Below, piece after piece: positions 48,430 to 59,594 of a stretch of DNA of 64,000 nucleotides. This DNA comes from Microthyrium microscopicum (Eukaryota; Ascomycota; Dothideomycetes; Microthyriales; Microthyriaceae), in assembly GCA_010405405.1 (NCBI GenBank), contig MU004230.1:2935744-2999743 (forward strand). Direction: 5' to 3'. Positions within the stretch are counted from its first letter, which is position 1. Every line of letters starts with the position of its first letter. The notes beneath the pieces are model-generated. The model saw nothing but the letters and a program-made list of their open reading frames with translations. It ran no database searches and had not been told where the DNA came from. A program made the translations under genes and the position numbers.

Positions 48430-50350
48430 ATTTAATATATATAACGTACTCCTTAGGGTGCTTCTATAGGTAGTACTAATGGGCCTAAGCAGACGATACC
48501 TCTAAATATAGTAAATAAACCCTCTAGGGAAGAAACTACTATAGTGCACCTAGGAGGGGCTTTACTAGCCTTATAGAGTCTTTTTACCTCTTATAAATGC
48601 TTATAGTTTAATCTATAGATTAGAACTATCTTATTATATATTTATTCTCTTTAATTCTCTTCCTCTACTTATTTATTAATATATCTATAACCTCTTTATC
48701 TATTTCTTTAACTTTAGGAATAATCCTTAGGCTAGTAATAGTAGCCTACAAAGCTACTAGTACTAATATAGTAATACTTCCTCTAGAGACTACTAAAGGC
48801 GTTAATGCTAAAGTGCTTCGTATAAAGCTTATAAAGTTAAGAGGCTATTATCCTAATGCCTTTACTATAAAAGCTAGGGCTATTAGCCTTTTAGTACCTT
48901 TTATAGGTAAGGCTACCTAGGTAGTAGTAGAGGGTTATTTACCCTTTAGTAGTAATAGTAGTAGTAGTAGTATACTAAGTATAGAAAACTATACGTCTTT
49001 ACTATAATTCTATAAAGCTAATATATATTTAAATAGAGAGGCTTAGAGAGCCTCTACTACTATAGTATTATTCTTATACTTACTATAAGATTTATCCTAA
49101 TAGTTATACCCCTTTTTAAAGCAGTTAGAGCATTATTTCTTCCTTTTTTAAGTATAATCCTATGTATTATAGCCCTTTATATAATAGCTATATTATAGCT
49201 ATTCACTATAGATAGATTAGGTATAACCTTAGTACTTATAGTAATAATACTATACATATACTAGTATAGTATCCTATAGCTTATAGCTATACTATACGTT
49301 CTTAATAGTTAGTCCTTAGGCTATAGTAATCTCTTATAAAGCCTCTATAGGTAGATAGACGATAAGGAATAATCTCTTTTTTCTTAAGATTATTATCTTA
49401 TTGCTATAAATCTAGCTTACGTAGGAAATAGCTAGTATATATCTATTAGCCTTATATAGGCTCTTAATAAAGCCTAAATTATATTTATCTACTTCCTTAT
49501 TATAACTAATCTTATTGCTAATATGTTTTATAAGAATAGTAGCTATTTTAATAAGATAGTCTTACTAGAGTACTTACGCGCCTTATATAGTATAGCCTAT
49601 AGCTTAGGTGTAATCCTTTGCCTTAGCGTCTCTAAAAATAAGTCTTAGATCGCTACTTTATAAGGGTTTAACGCCTAATATACTTATAAATATCTTTTTA
49701 AGTTCCTTAAGGACCTCTAAGGAGGTTTTAGTATATTTATCTTTATCTAGTTATAAGATAATTAATTATCCTTTTAGTTTACTTATAAGTAGTTTATTAT
49801 AGAAGGCAACGTGTACCTAATTCTATATATTTAGGGCTAGCATAGTAGGTTTATACTATACTATAGCCTTAATCTTATCTAGCCTTTTTATAATTATATT
49901 TAGATTAGTAGAAGGATTAAGGAGAGGATATTTATTAGCTATAGGCTTTTTAGTAAGCTTATACTTATAGATATAGTCCTATAGCGTAGCTAGTCGCTTT
50001 AGTATAAGCATAAGCTTCTATTTAAGAATAACTATTTCTAATCTAATTTGTTGCCCTTATTAGAATTCTAAGGCTATCTAGCCTATAGTAATAACTATAT
50101 AGAGTTCTTTTAACGTCTTAAAGGAGACTAAGCTACTATTATAACTCTTAAAGTTAGAGTCTCTCTCTTCTATTTAGTAATTTAGTAGTAAAGTTTCTAC
50201 TATTTAGGCTCTTTTGCTATAATAGCGTAGCGCCTACGTGTATCTAGCTAAATTTTAGATATATTTATACTGTAGAGCGTTCAAAGAGATTCTAATAATT
50301 TAATTAAATTAAACTACTAGTTTAGTGTAAAAGTAGCCATGTATTAAGCT
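48430..50350. other. less AT-rich segment inside the dead element, possible nested insertion
   Basis: This 1.9 kb stretch keeps noticeably more G and C (for example AGGAGGGGCTTTACTAGCC near 48,550 and GCGTAGCGCCTACGTG near 50,225) than the DNA on both sides. It reads like a former coding sequence broken by many TAA/TAG codons. No family could be recognised and no clean terminal repeats were found. Confidence 0.35.
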
Positions 50351-53040
50351 AAAGAAGGTCTCTAAAAAAAATATATAATTAATAAACTACTAATATTCTA
50401 TATTCTAAAGAAATATTTATTTACATTATATTAGAAGTTTTTTAAGCTACTAAGTTAACTTTACTAATACTAACCTATTATTAATACTATATTTAAGTTA
50501 TAATAAAAGTTTCGTTATATCTATAAAATAATTCTTCTTAGGCTTAATTATTACTTACTACTAATATTATTTATATATACTCTTTTTCTTAAATAACTAG
50601 GAGCTTAAATTTAGACTAAGCTATTTATACTAATACGTTCTTAGAGTAATCTCTTAGTAAATAAATATTTAAGATATAAGAGAAGAATCTATAAGATAAA
50701 AAGATAGCTTAAGAAGTTATAGAAGAAATTATTATATTTCTATCTTATTAGTCTAACTATATAAAAGAAACTTATAGTAATAAGTTAAAGACTTATAGCT
50801 AATAAGAGTAGTATAAATTTATAATATAGCTTATAAATTAAAGGTCTTAGCTTTTAAAATAGAACTAGTATCTTTAATTAAAGCTAATAATAAATAATTA
50901 GAAAATATAACTATTTATATTAAAGCCTAACTACTTATTATATTAGGATTATAAAGTTAAAAATAGTAAGTTAGATTTATATAAGTTAGAATAAATAGTT
51001 TTATTTTAGTATTTTAATACTTTAAATAGTACTATATCTATAATCTTATTTTCTAATTAATATTTAATTATACTTTATTAAGAAAATATTATTTTCTAAA
51101 ACTTTAACTAGAGCTAATATTAATTAATAAGTATTTTTATTTTATCTAAATTAAGTATTAGTTATAATAAATTAACTTATATTTATTAAAGGAACTAGAA
51201 AGAATTTTACGCTTAAAGCTAAATATAAGTAAATCTTTATTACTAATTTCTTAAACTTTACTAGTATCTTTTATATTAACTTCTAAGCTTTTTTCTAAAG
51301 CTTTAAGGTAAATAAACTATTAATCTTTTAAACTTCTTAATCTTCTATTTTTTAAATTGCCTTATTAAATAGTATTTTTTCTTAAAAGTTAAGGTATTAA
51401 GTTATTAAATTTATAATTACTCCTTACTCTATTTTAGTAAAAATAAGACTAATACTAGGAGAGTAACTACTATATTTATAATAAGTTTAGAAATTTATTA
51501 GTATTAATTTTAGTATTAGTTTTATTATATTTTATAATTACTTTATAGAATAATTTTAGAAGTTTCTTCTAAGTATAAGTTAATAGCTAATATCTATAGT
51601 TAAAGTCTACTAATTCTTAATTCTTTTCTTAATTCTTTATAGTACGTAATTTAGTAAAGTCTAGAAAGTGTTTCTTATATAGTATTAGTTAAATTTATAT
51701 ATACTAAGTATAAAAAACTTATATTAAGAGTTTTTATAAGAATAAGAATCTAAAGATAGTAATAGTCCTTAATAAAGCTAGTTTCCTTATTAGCTAAATC
51801 TTTAATAGCATAATTAATAAAGAAAACGTTATAAATAGCTTTTTACTATCTATAGATAAAGTTAACTTAAGAGAAGAATAAAATTTATAAATTATACTCT
51901 TAGTAACTATACTTATAAAAGAGTTAATAAAATTTTAAATTAAAGGTAATTTAAGAAGCCTCCTTAGAAATAATATAGCTAATAGTAATATTATAATTAT
52001 AAGTAATATCTTTATTAGTATTAATATATATATTATACTACTTAGACTTCTTATATTTTATTTTTATTAATTCTTAATAGTAAGCTAATAAAGTAATAGT
52101 AGTAAAATATAGTCTAGTTTAATAAGTAGTATACTTAGGTTTCTAGCTAAGTAATTCTATAAATTTGCTAGTATTAATACTAAAAGAAATTAATAAAAAA
52201 AATCTAATAGTAAAAAAATATATACTACTTTTATTTAAAGAGTTTTATATAAGTAATAAGAATAGTAATATATTAGTTTTTAAAAGCTTCTTAGTATTCT
52301 ATAGTCTTACGCTTTTTATTATTTTTATAATTAATATAAGTATTATTATTCTTCTTAAGGTAATTATATTCTATAGTATAGCTATTAAGATTAGTATAAT
52401 AAGCATAATTCTTAATTATATAAGGATTTTAAAATAATTAATTTATAAGCTTCTTAGTACCTATATTAAGAGAATAAAGTTTTAAAGAGTTAAATAAGTA
52501 TTAATTAGGCTAAGAAACTAAAACTAAGACTAATAAAGAAAATATAAGAATTATTATTACTAATTAAAAGAAAGTATATAAAAGAAATTAAAGTATATAA
52601 GTAATATAAAGTAGTATATATATATAGTCTCTTAGGTAATACTCTTTAGAATATATTAATTTTAGTACTAGATTATAATACTTTTATTATTTTAGGTTAG
52701 CTCTATTATTACTTATTCTTCTTTACTACTTTACTCTTTTTAATTAGTTAAGCTTTTAAAGTTTTAAATTATACTAGTTTAATACTTTAAATATTTTCTC
52801 TCTATAAAGGAATATTAAGAAATAGTTTTTAATAAGTAATAAGCTTACCTCTTATGTCTTTAAAAAATTTATCTATTTCTTTTTCTTTAATTCTTTCTAC
52901 TTTTTTAAGATTTTTAAGTCTTTCTTACCCTTACTATTTAGACCTTTACTACTTTAAAGAGCTTTATTACTACTATAGTATACCTAAATAATCTTAATTC
53001 TCTTCTCTCTATACTTCTTTAGACTCTAATAAACTTTATA

Positions 53041-53260
53041 ATACTCTAAACCTTTTTATATAACCTTTATAAACTACTCTAGCCTAGTAATAATTTTTAT
53101 AGCCTTTAAACTTCTTTATAAATCTTTTATAAACTACTTTAACTTAATAGTAACTTTTATAGCTTTTAAACCTCTTTATACTACTTTTATAAATTACTTT
53201 AACCTAGCTATAATTTTTATAAACTTCTATATATTAATAGTAACCTTAATAAACTACTTT
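53041..53260. repeat. 60-bp minisatellite
   Basis: Units starting at 53,041, 53,101 and 53,161 are in exact 60-bp register, with a partial fourth to about 53,260. Shared words are TTTATAAACTACTTTAAC, TAATTTTTATAGC and TTTAAAC. The period is a multiple of three, so it may once have encoded a 20-residue repeat. Confidence 0.8.
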
Positions 53261-54104
53261 ATATTAATAACTAACTTCTTAATACTAATAAAACCTAGCT
53301 ATAACTTATAGAAACTATTATAAAAAAGCTTTAACTTATAAAAACTATTATAACTAGTAAAATACTTATTATTATATATTTTAATATACTAAACCTAGTA
53401 ATAAGTTTTATATACTCTATTTTTTTTATAAATATTAACTATAATACTAGTAAAAGCTTTATATAAAATTTACTAAATTTAGAAAGCTTATAATCTTTTA
53501 ATTCTTAAAATACTATTTATAAAATTAGTTTATAAAATTTATATTACGTTCTAAGAAACTTCTAGTAATAGTAGTAGTTTAATAAATTTAGATATATATT
53601 AGTAAAGTAATATAATTTAATATCTATAAGAATTAGTAAAAGCTTATCTTATTATATACTTTAAAAATAAGTTATACCTCTATTTTCTAGATTATAAGTT
53701 ATTAATTTTTATAAACGCTAACCTTTATATAATTTATATAAAGAGAATAATAATTTAATAAAAGGATATAAACTTAGTAAAAGCTTTATATACTAGCTAA
53801 GTTATAAACTATTAAATAAGTATTTAAAATTAACTAGTAACTTTATTATAGAGAGGTAATTAGAACTAGTAAACTTTAAAAAATAGAAAAGAAATTATAG
53901 TTATATAATTATTTATAAATAATAGAACTAATAAACTAATTCTAAATCTTAATTAATACTTTTATAACTTATTAAAAAAGTAGTAGTAAAATATAATTAT
54001 TAAATACTATACTAAACTTTTTAAGTTAACCTAAATTATATAGCGTTAGTCTTTTATTTAGGTTATCTATTAATAAATACGACCTATAAGCTAAACCTAT
54101 AGAA

Positions 54105-54215
54105 ACCTAATCTATTTAGGTTAGGTTATAATATTTCTAAAACCTAACCTACGTAGGTTATAAAAATATTTAGAGAAACCCATACCTAACCTAACCTAAC
54201 CCATGCCCTAGCATA
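54105..54215 (-). repeat. right terminal inverted repeat of the AT-rich element
   Basis: Reverse complement begins TATGCTAGGGCATGG, followed by several GGTTAGG units and GGTTAGGTTTTAGAAATATT, matching the left end at 39,405-39,515. It keeps more G than the left end, so RIP hit the two ends unequally. Confidence 0.65.
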
Positions 54216-54223
54216 TCAAATAC
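54216..54223. repeat. right target-site duplication
   Basis: TCAAATAC, directly outside the right inverted repeat and seven of eight bases identical to the left copy. Confidence 0.55.
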
Positions 54224-55497
54224 GAGTGTTGGCCGAAGATCCATTGGCTATTATCATACATCAATACAACACATATTGGAGGTGACACAGGATTTCAAGT
54301 CTAGGATTTACGACAAGGGCAAAAAATGATATCATCTTACTCGTTGATGTACTACTATGGTGTGACAAAACGAGACCTAACGACTGAAATTACCTTGCTA
54401 GTCAAGTACTTGACAGTTAGTTTTGTCTATCTCGGGTTTCGTAGCCATTCTCTAGCTAGTAAGTAGGACTTTGAGACTATATCAACATTTGGTCACTTCA
54501 AGAGCGTCAGTTATCATGCCCACATGAGACGGGAGTGCTCATTCCTGGCTTCATCAAGGTATTCATGACTTGCAACTACCAAAATCTTGCTCGATCATGG
54601 AAGTGAGTGGTCTATTGGAACTGTCATCTGATTCCGTGTCGGAAATTGCAGATTCTCTTTGAAATTGCTGGTTGGGTAGCATTCACACTCGCCGCAGCCA
54701 AGCACAGACAAACTGGTACATCACTTTAGTTTGCCTTTGTTTTCTTGTTGAAGGTCAAACTAGAAACCCATGGCTACTTGGCCTGAATAAGGCATGTGGC
54801 TCCCATGTACTATTCATCTATCGTCGCTCATATTGTGTGAGACCCACTTTCTCCAGGAACTCCTCGCTCGTCTAGCGGAGCTATGGTTGGCACATGTTGG
54901 GTGAAGGACTTCATATCCTGGAGTAGCAGGTTTGTAGTTCAATCAGATGTCAGCGATCCTCGGCATTACACTATTTTGGCGTGATTACTCGCATAGATGT
55001 TGGTGACATCCGAAAGTATTGGCTTAACTTTTGTGCCTCAACATCCCCACAAACCACCGCACTAGGTTACTTGAAAATCTCTAATGAGTGGATTCGACGA
55101 TTCCCGCATTGTGTAAGAGAATTCCTGGAACAAGAGGATATTGTTGCTCCTCTTGTCTCTTTGGAGGATGGGTGTTGTGACCCTTGTAGAATATCAATCC
55201 CCAGTTAATTTATATCCCAGCGCTTTGGCCAGACCAGGCAGGTGTTCATCGACTGGGGACCTGGCTCTTTCGCAATGTAGCAGGGTTACGACTCGATCAA
55301 GACTGTTGACAGACGAGAAGAGATGAGCAATTATGGCAAATCCATTCATGACATCTGATTCTGATTGCACAGAGGCAATAGTTATAAAGCGTTGCTGTCT
55401 GTCGGTTTGAGATTATTTCTATCATCACACCAAATTCTCCAGGAAATCCAACCACTTTTCAGCCTTATCTAATATATCACCTGTCTTTATCCTCAAA
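54224..55497. other. intergenic region right of the AT-rich element
   Basis: About 1.3 kb with normal base composition beginning sharply at the element end. Small frames (54,672-54,875; 54,981-55,208) lack support. The last 130 bp, C/T-rich with CACCAAATTCTCC-like words, is the likely HsbA-gene promoter and 5' UTR. Confidence 0.5.
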
Positions 55498-56318
55498 ATG
55501 AAGTTCTCCAACATCGCCTCAGTCGCTACTCTAGCTTTGGGAGTCTCTGGCAGTCTTTATCGCCGTGACTTGACCACTATCAATGGCGTCCTCACCACCA
55601 TTGGCACCAAGCTCAGTGCTCTCGACTCTGCTGTCAACGCCTTCAGTGGTGATATCTCAGCCCTCCAGTCCGCCAGTGACGATGTTATCTCCACCCTCAA
55701 GTCTGGAACTTCCACCATTTCTGGAACCGACACTTTGAGCCAGACTGATGCCGTTGGTGTTGCTACCTCTGTTCAAACCCTGGAAACCTCTGTTCAAAAA
55801 GCTGTCAACGACATCATCTCCAAGAAGAGCGCCATCGTCGCTGGAGGATTCGGTGGACAGGTCTTGAAGGCACTCCAGGATCAGCAATCTGGTTCTGATG
55901 CTCTTGCCAAAGCCCTCACCTCCAAGGTCCCAACCGAGTTGCAATCAGTTGCTACCCAGCTTTCCGCTGGAATCCACACCGACATCCAAAAGGGTATTGA
56001 TGCCTTCCAGGGTACTGGTGGCTCTGCTCCAGCCTCCAGCTCTAGCAAGGGAGGAGCTGCTCCAACCTCAACCAAGACCTCCGCTGCTACCTCCGCTGTT
56101 TCTGCGCCAACTGGCTCCGTTGCACCAATCTCATCTGGCTCATCTCCCTCAGGCACAGGTAAGCTCATCTATAGTCACAGTTAAAGTGCATGAAACTGAT
56201 TCATTCTCTAGTCAGCAGCGCTCCATCTTCTCCAGCTGTCCAGACTGGTGCCGCCGCTCCAGCAAAGACTGGCTCAGCTTTCCTTGCCGTCGCCGCTGTC
56301 ATGGGACTTCTCCTTTAA
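55498..56318 (+). CDS. HsbA-like hydrophobic surface-binding protein, GPI-anchored form
   Basis: Two exons, 55,498-56,158 and 56,212-56,318 (GT-AG, 53-nt intron), give 255 aa. MKFSNIASVATLALGVSGS is a signal peptide, with RRD just after it. The following 160 residues (TTINGVLTTIGTKLSALDSA ... VQTLETSVQKAVNDI) are helical, Ala/Ser/Thr-rich and lack Cys, as in HsbA (PF12296) proteins that coat hydrophobic surfaces and recruit hydrolases. A Ser/Thr/Ala/Pro linker follows, and then the C terminus GSAFLAVAAVMGLLL, which without the intron would be lost. That tail, preceded by small residues, is a good GPI-attachment signal. It probably sits on the cell wall or plasma membrane. It is the first gene to the right of the dead element. 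Confidence 0.87.
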
Positions 56319-57623
56319 ATCCAGGTTTCGAATGATCTGACTTTTCTGGGAACAATGAATCCCTTCATTGCATCTGGTGCGTCTGGAGCTACATATGGGT
56401 ACTCCGTAACTTGTAATATTCTACACATTCAGTCGATTTCCTCGCAACCATTGTAAATAATTAGGCTTGAAAATGTACTTTTAAAAGAACTTTAGTTTCT
56501 TTGTATGCAACTACTTCCCATACTATTCCAGTTCTAGTAGCTACCTAGATCACTTCTGCTAGTAGTCAGTTCATGGCTTGTAGGCGAAAGCGACCTCTAG
56601 TGCGGCTCAAGAGAGGTTGCGGAGACCTCGTGGCAGGACTTAGACTCCGTCGATATGACGCACAAACCCGTCCGCGGACCCATTTCAGCAATTCCTTTCC
56701 AAACCGAGGATAGTCGTTCTGTTTCTGGGGTACTGACTGGGGTTCCCACGACATGGATTGGCAGTGATTCAGGGGTACAAGTTTGAATCTTCCTGGTCAA
56801 GTAGTTCGTACAATCTAGGATAATTCAACGGCAAAGCATGGTTCGGCGCCTAGCGAAGTTACATGGACTTCAGAGCTACCTAGGCATGAGCTAGTTGTAG
56901 CTGGCTTGTAGTTGGTTCCTGTTCCCATCAGCAGACGTTTCTGATATAGGGCAGTGTCCCCATCCGCTGCGACCCGGTGTAGAACACTAAGATCGGAGAC
57001 GGTAACAACGTGGACTTTGCTAGATTATAGCACTTTGCGGGGATGGGAGTACAGCTAACGGCTCCGGGGATGAAAGTGGTAATGGTTGGTTGTTTGTTGT
57101 CGTGACTCGACATTCTTTGCACGTCTTCACAGCGCATTGCTTCTAATCCATGCCTCTGATCTTGCTGCACAAGGCCAGGAGGGAAAATTCAATGGATTCT
57201 GAATCCTGAAGTCAAGATGACTTTCTTAATTGCATCATTGGACGGTTGACTCATGAAGCTAGAAAATAATGCCACCCCAGTGACAGAAGTATTCAAAGTG
57301 GAGGCTCAAGTACAAATGTATGCGATCATTCACTATAGAAAACGTTAGCTATCGTTTGTTGTCTACATCGTAATAGTATGATTTGAATCCCCAGTAAGCG
57401 AAAGACCAAGTTTAGAAATATAAACCACCAAATAACTGTCCGCTGAGGGGAAGCTGTCCATGCACTCGATCCAGACTATCCATCATATCCAAGCCTACGG
57501 CCTTAGAATCGAAAGCTTTTAAGAGTTGATTATATTCACCAGTCAAGGAAAGGGTATCAATTAGCAAAAGCACAATTACGAGCCTACGGACCACAAGAAA
57601 CACAAAGCTTCTCATATACAATC
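56319..57623. other. intergenic, no gene seen
   Basis: 1.3 kb between the convergent HsbA-like gene and IPI3. It holds their 3' UTRs. The short minus-strand frames (56,566-56,800; 56,928-57,170; 57,412-57,627) have no family resemblance. Confidence 0.5.
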
Positions 57624-59170
57624 TCACGTCCGCCCTAAATCCTTCAAAAAGCCATCCCGCTCTTTTCTCAACTCGCGCATAATCCTAAAGCTTTCGCGCT
57701 GTGTATTCTGCAAACTCTTGACTTGTTGCCGTAACATCTCCACCTCTGAAATTCCTTGTTGTTCCTTATCGTCTTGTAGAGCTATGAAGTCCTCCTCTTC
57801 CTCTTCGTTAGCCTTGCCATTTGTTTGGCGGGACTTTTCTTCGTTCTTCGCTTGTAAATCTAGTACGCCGGCCCAGAGTAGGTCGGCTGGAAAGCCCGGG
57901 TATGCAAGCGCTGCGCTGAATTTCGATTGCGAGCGCACTTGATCTGCCATACTGGAGAATGTGACTCTTTGTGACTCTGCTGAAATATTCGCGTCGAACT
58001 TTGGCTTGATGACTAGATGAGATACTGAAGAACATCCGATTCGTTGAAGAGGGTTGACGGGTTGGATGTTTGTTACTGCGCCAGGAAGTGTACACACGTC
58101 GCCTTCGAAGGTGCCGTTACCCACTGCCCAGCTGCCAATTTTGCCATTGGAGTAGCCCACTAGAAGACGGGTGGCGTCAAATGATAGTGCCATGCAGTTG
58201 ATGGTTGGAGCCTCGTCCTTGGAGTCCGTTGGAGCAGGCCATGCTGAGAGAGCGGAAACGTCGATTGCCGATTGGGTTGATGAGCCTTGTTCAAGTATAC
58301 TGGATTTTGAGGTTTGTGAATAGAAATCAATAAGTTGAATGTTGCCGTTGTCGTAGCCGATGTAGCATGCTCGATCTGCTGGATCCAAGACTAGAGTCCT
58401 AGGTATTTGGGGAAGGAGATACGTCTGTAAAAGCACTCCTTGTGAGATGTGCCATATCAGCATAGACCGGTCTTCTGATATACTGATCGCGAAATTGGAC
58501 GATGACTGGGAATGGCCAACTGCGAGAGCTGTGATTGGAGCTCGATGAGCAGTAAGAGTGTGCACTGGTGTCCTACTAGAAGATGTACTGAATGCTTGAT
58601 CCGATGTCTGGGAGTGCGACAGAATTGAAGCAAACGTCCATATCAATACAGTGCTGTCTAAAGATCCGGTTAGAAAATATTGTGAGCTCTTGTCCACCGC
58701 GATGCTGGTTACAGCTTGCACATGAGATTGTTGAGTTTTAACCACTCGTCCAGAATATGTCTTAAAAGTAATTAGCAATGTAAAAGGCATCAAAAGCATT
58801 TTGTCCATACCTCCCAAATGAGCACGCTGCCAGACTCTGTACCGCACACGACCCAGCTTCCTCCATCGCCACCAGTTGCGAGTGCCGTCACACGCTCGCC
58901 AAACGGTACTGTGAGTTCTTGGGCGCCTTTTTCTCGGTTGTAGACATGGATCACGGCCTTGTCAGCTTGAGCGGCAAAGACATGATTATCGCTAAGAGCG
59001 ACACAGCATGGCCGCGAGGAGGATTTTTTGAAGACTGCTGATTGGCTGAAGTGAGGACGAAGAGTGAGATGAAAAATTCCAGCGTCTTTGACTACTGGAA
59101 CGCTGGCTGCTGCAATTGTTTTGGTAGCGGATTGCGATTGAATCGAGGCGAAAATCTCTTCCGTCAACAT
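57624..59170 (-). CDS. IPI3: IPI3, pre-60S ribosome assembly WD40 protein
   Basis: Subunit of the Rix1-Ipi1-Ipi3 (WDR18 type) complex that acts with Rea1 in pre-60S maturation and ITS2 processing, and also in replication licensing in yeast (family knowledge). Exons 58,811-59,170 and 57,624-58,760 with one 50-nt GT-AG intron; 498 aa. WD-type blocks are visible: ESGSVLIWE|TYSGRV, FLTGSLDSTVLIWTF, AISISEDRSMLIWHI and LLVGYSNGKIGSWAV. The C terminus is an acidic stretch (EEEEEDFIALQDD) followed by a coiled-coil (EVEMLRQQVKSLQNTQRESF), as in Ipi3. It lies in the same orientation as GAR2, 424 bp downstream of the GAR2 stop. Confidence 0.9.
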
Positions 59171-59594
59171 TTTGTGTTATTTGACAATGTTGGAGGATGT
59201 AGATGGGTGAGTTGTTGATGAAGATTTTAGCAGAGCTGGAAAAGTCAACACCAAATTTTTAGCATCACGACCTCACGTTTCTTGCTCTGGTACACTTAAT
59301 AAGCAATCTCCTGTAGAAACACCTGGACATTTTCACGTATATTTAGCTGGTCAGAGAAATGTCACGAGGAAAAGAAGCAGGCTTATTCCAAAACAGGCTT
59401 CATTGATCATACTGGACAAGTCCATCAATAGAGTACAGCGGGGATTTAATATCCCAAGAACCAGCAAATAACCATACTCCCCAAACAACCGACCCTTTTT
59501 TCTTCAGTCAATGCTTTGCCGGAGCAGCAGCACTAACTTGTCCCAAACCGACTGAATATAACAATAGTATAGAAGACAACCATATTTCGGCCTT
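59171..59594. other. intergenic between GAR2 and IPI3
   Basis: 424 bp holding the GAR2 3' UTR and the IPI3 promoter. No other feature is seen. Confidence 0.6.

Larger units (their letters stand above)
39405..54215. mobile_element. giant RIP-degraded TIR element (14.8 kb AT-rich block)
   Basis: The AT-rich block has matching inverted ends: left TATGCTAAGGCATAGG, right end reverse complement TATGCTAGGGCATGG. They continue into related GGTTAGGTTTTA...AAATATT segments over about 110 bp. Immediately outside lie TTAAATAC (39,397-39,404) and TCAAATAC (54,216-54,223), an 8-bp target-site duplication with one CpA/TpA difference. TpA is extremely common and CpA rare throughout, the known signature of RIP. 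No intact coding frame remains, so the transposase class is unknown; an 8-bp duplication would fit hAT, P or Merlin types. The 14.8 kb length probably reflects nested insertions. A 75-N assembly gap lies inside. It could instead be several adjacent repeats between two chance inverted copies, but the duplication argues against that. Confidence 0.68.

Noticed and set aside
52165-52437. Plus-strand frame of 90 aa, Ile/Leu-rich, membrane-like
   Set aside because: Composition follows from AT-rich DNA, which favours Ile, Leu and Lys; it lies in the dead element and lacks any recognisable motif.
54181-54205. Telomere-like CCTAA units at the right end of the AT block
   Set aside because: The unit is CCTAA rather than CCCTAA, only a few copies occur, and an inverse counterpart lies at the left end, so it belongs to the terminal inverted repeats, not to an internal telomere.
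54672-55326. Several overlapping small plus-strand frames right of the AT block
   Set aside because: Overlap in different frames, no signal peptide or domain, no intron structure joining them.
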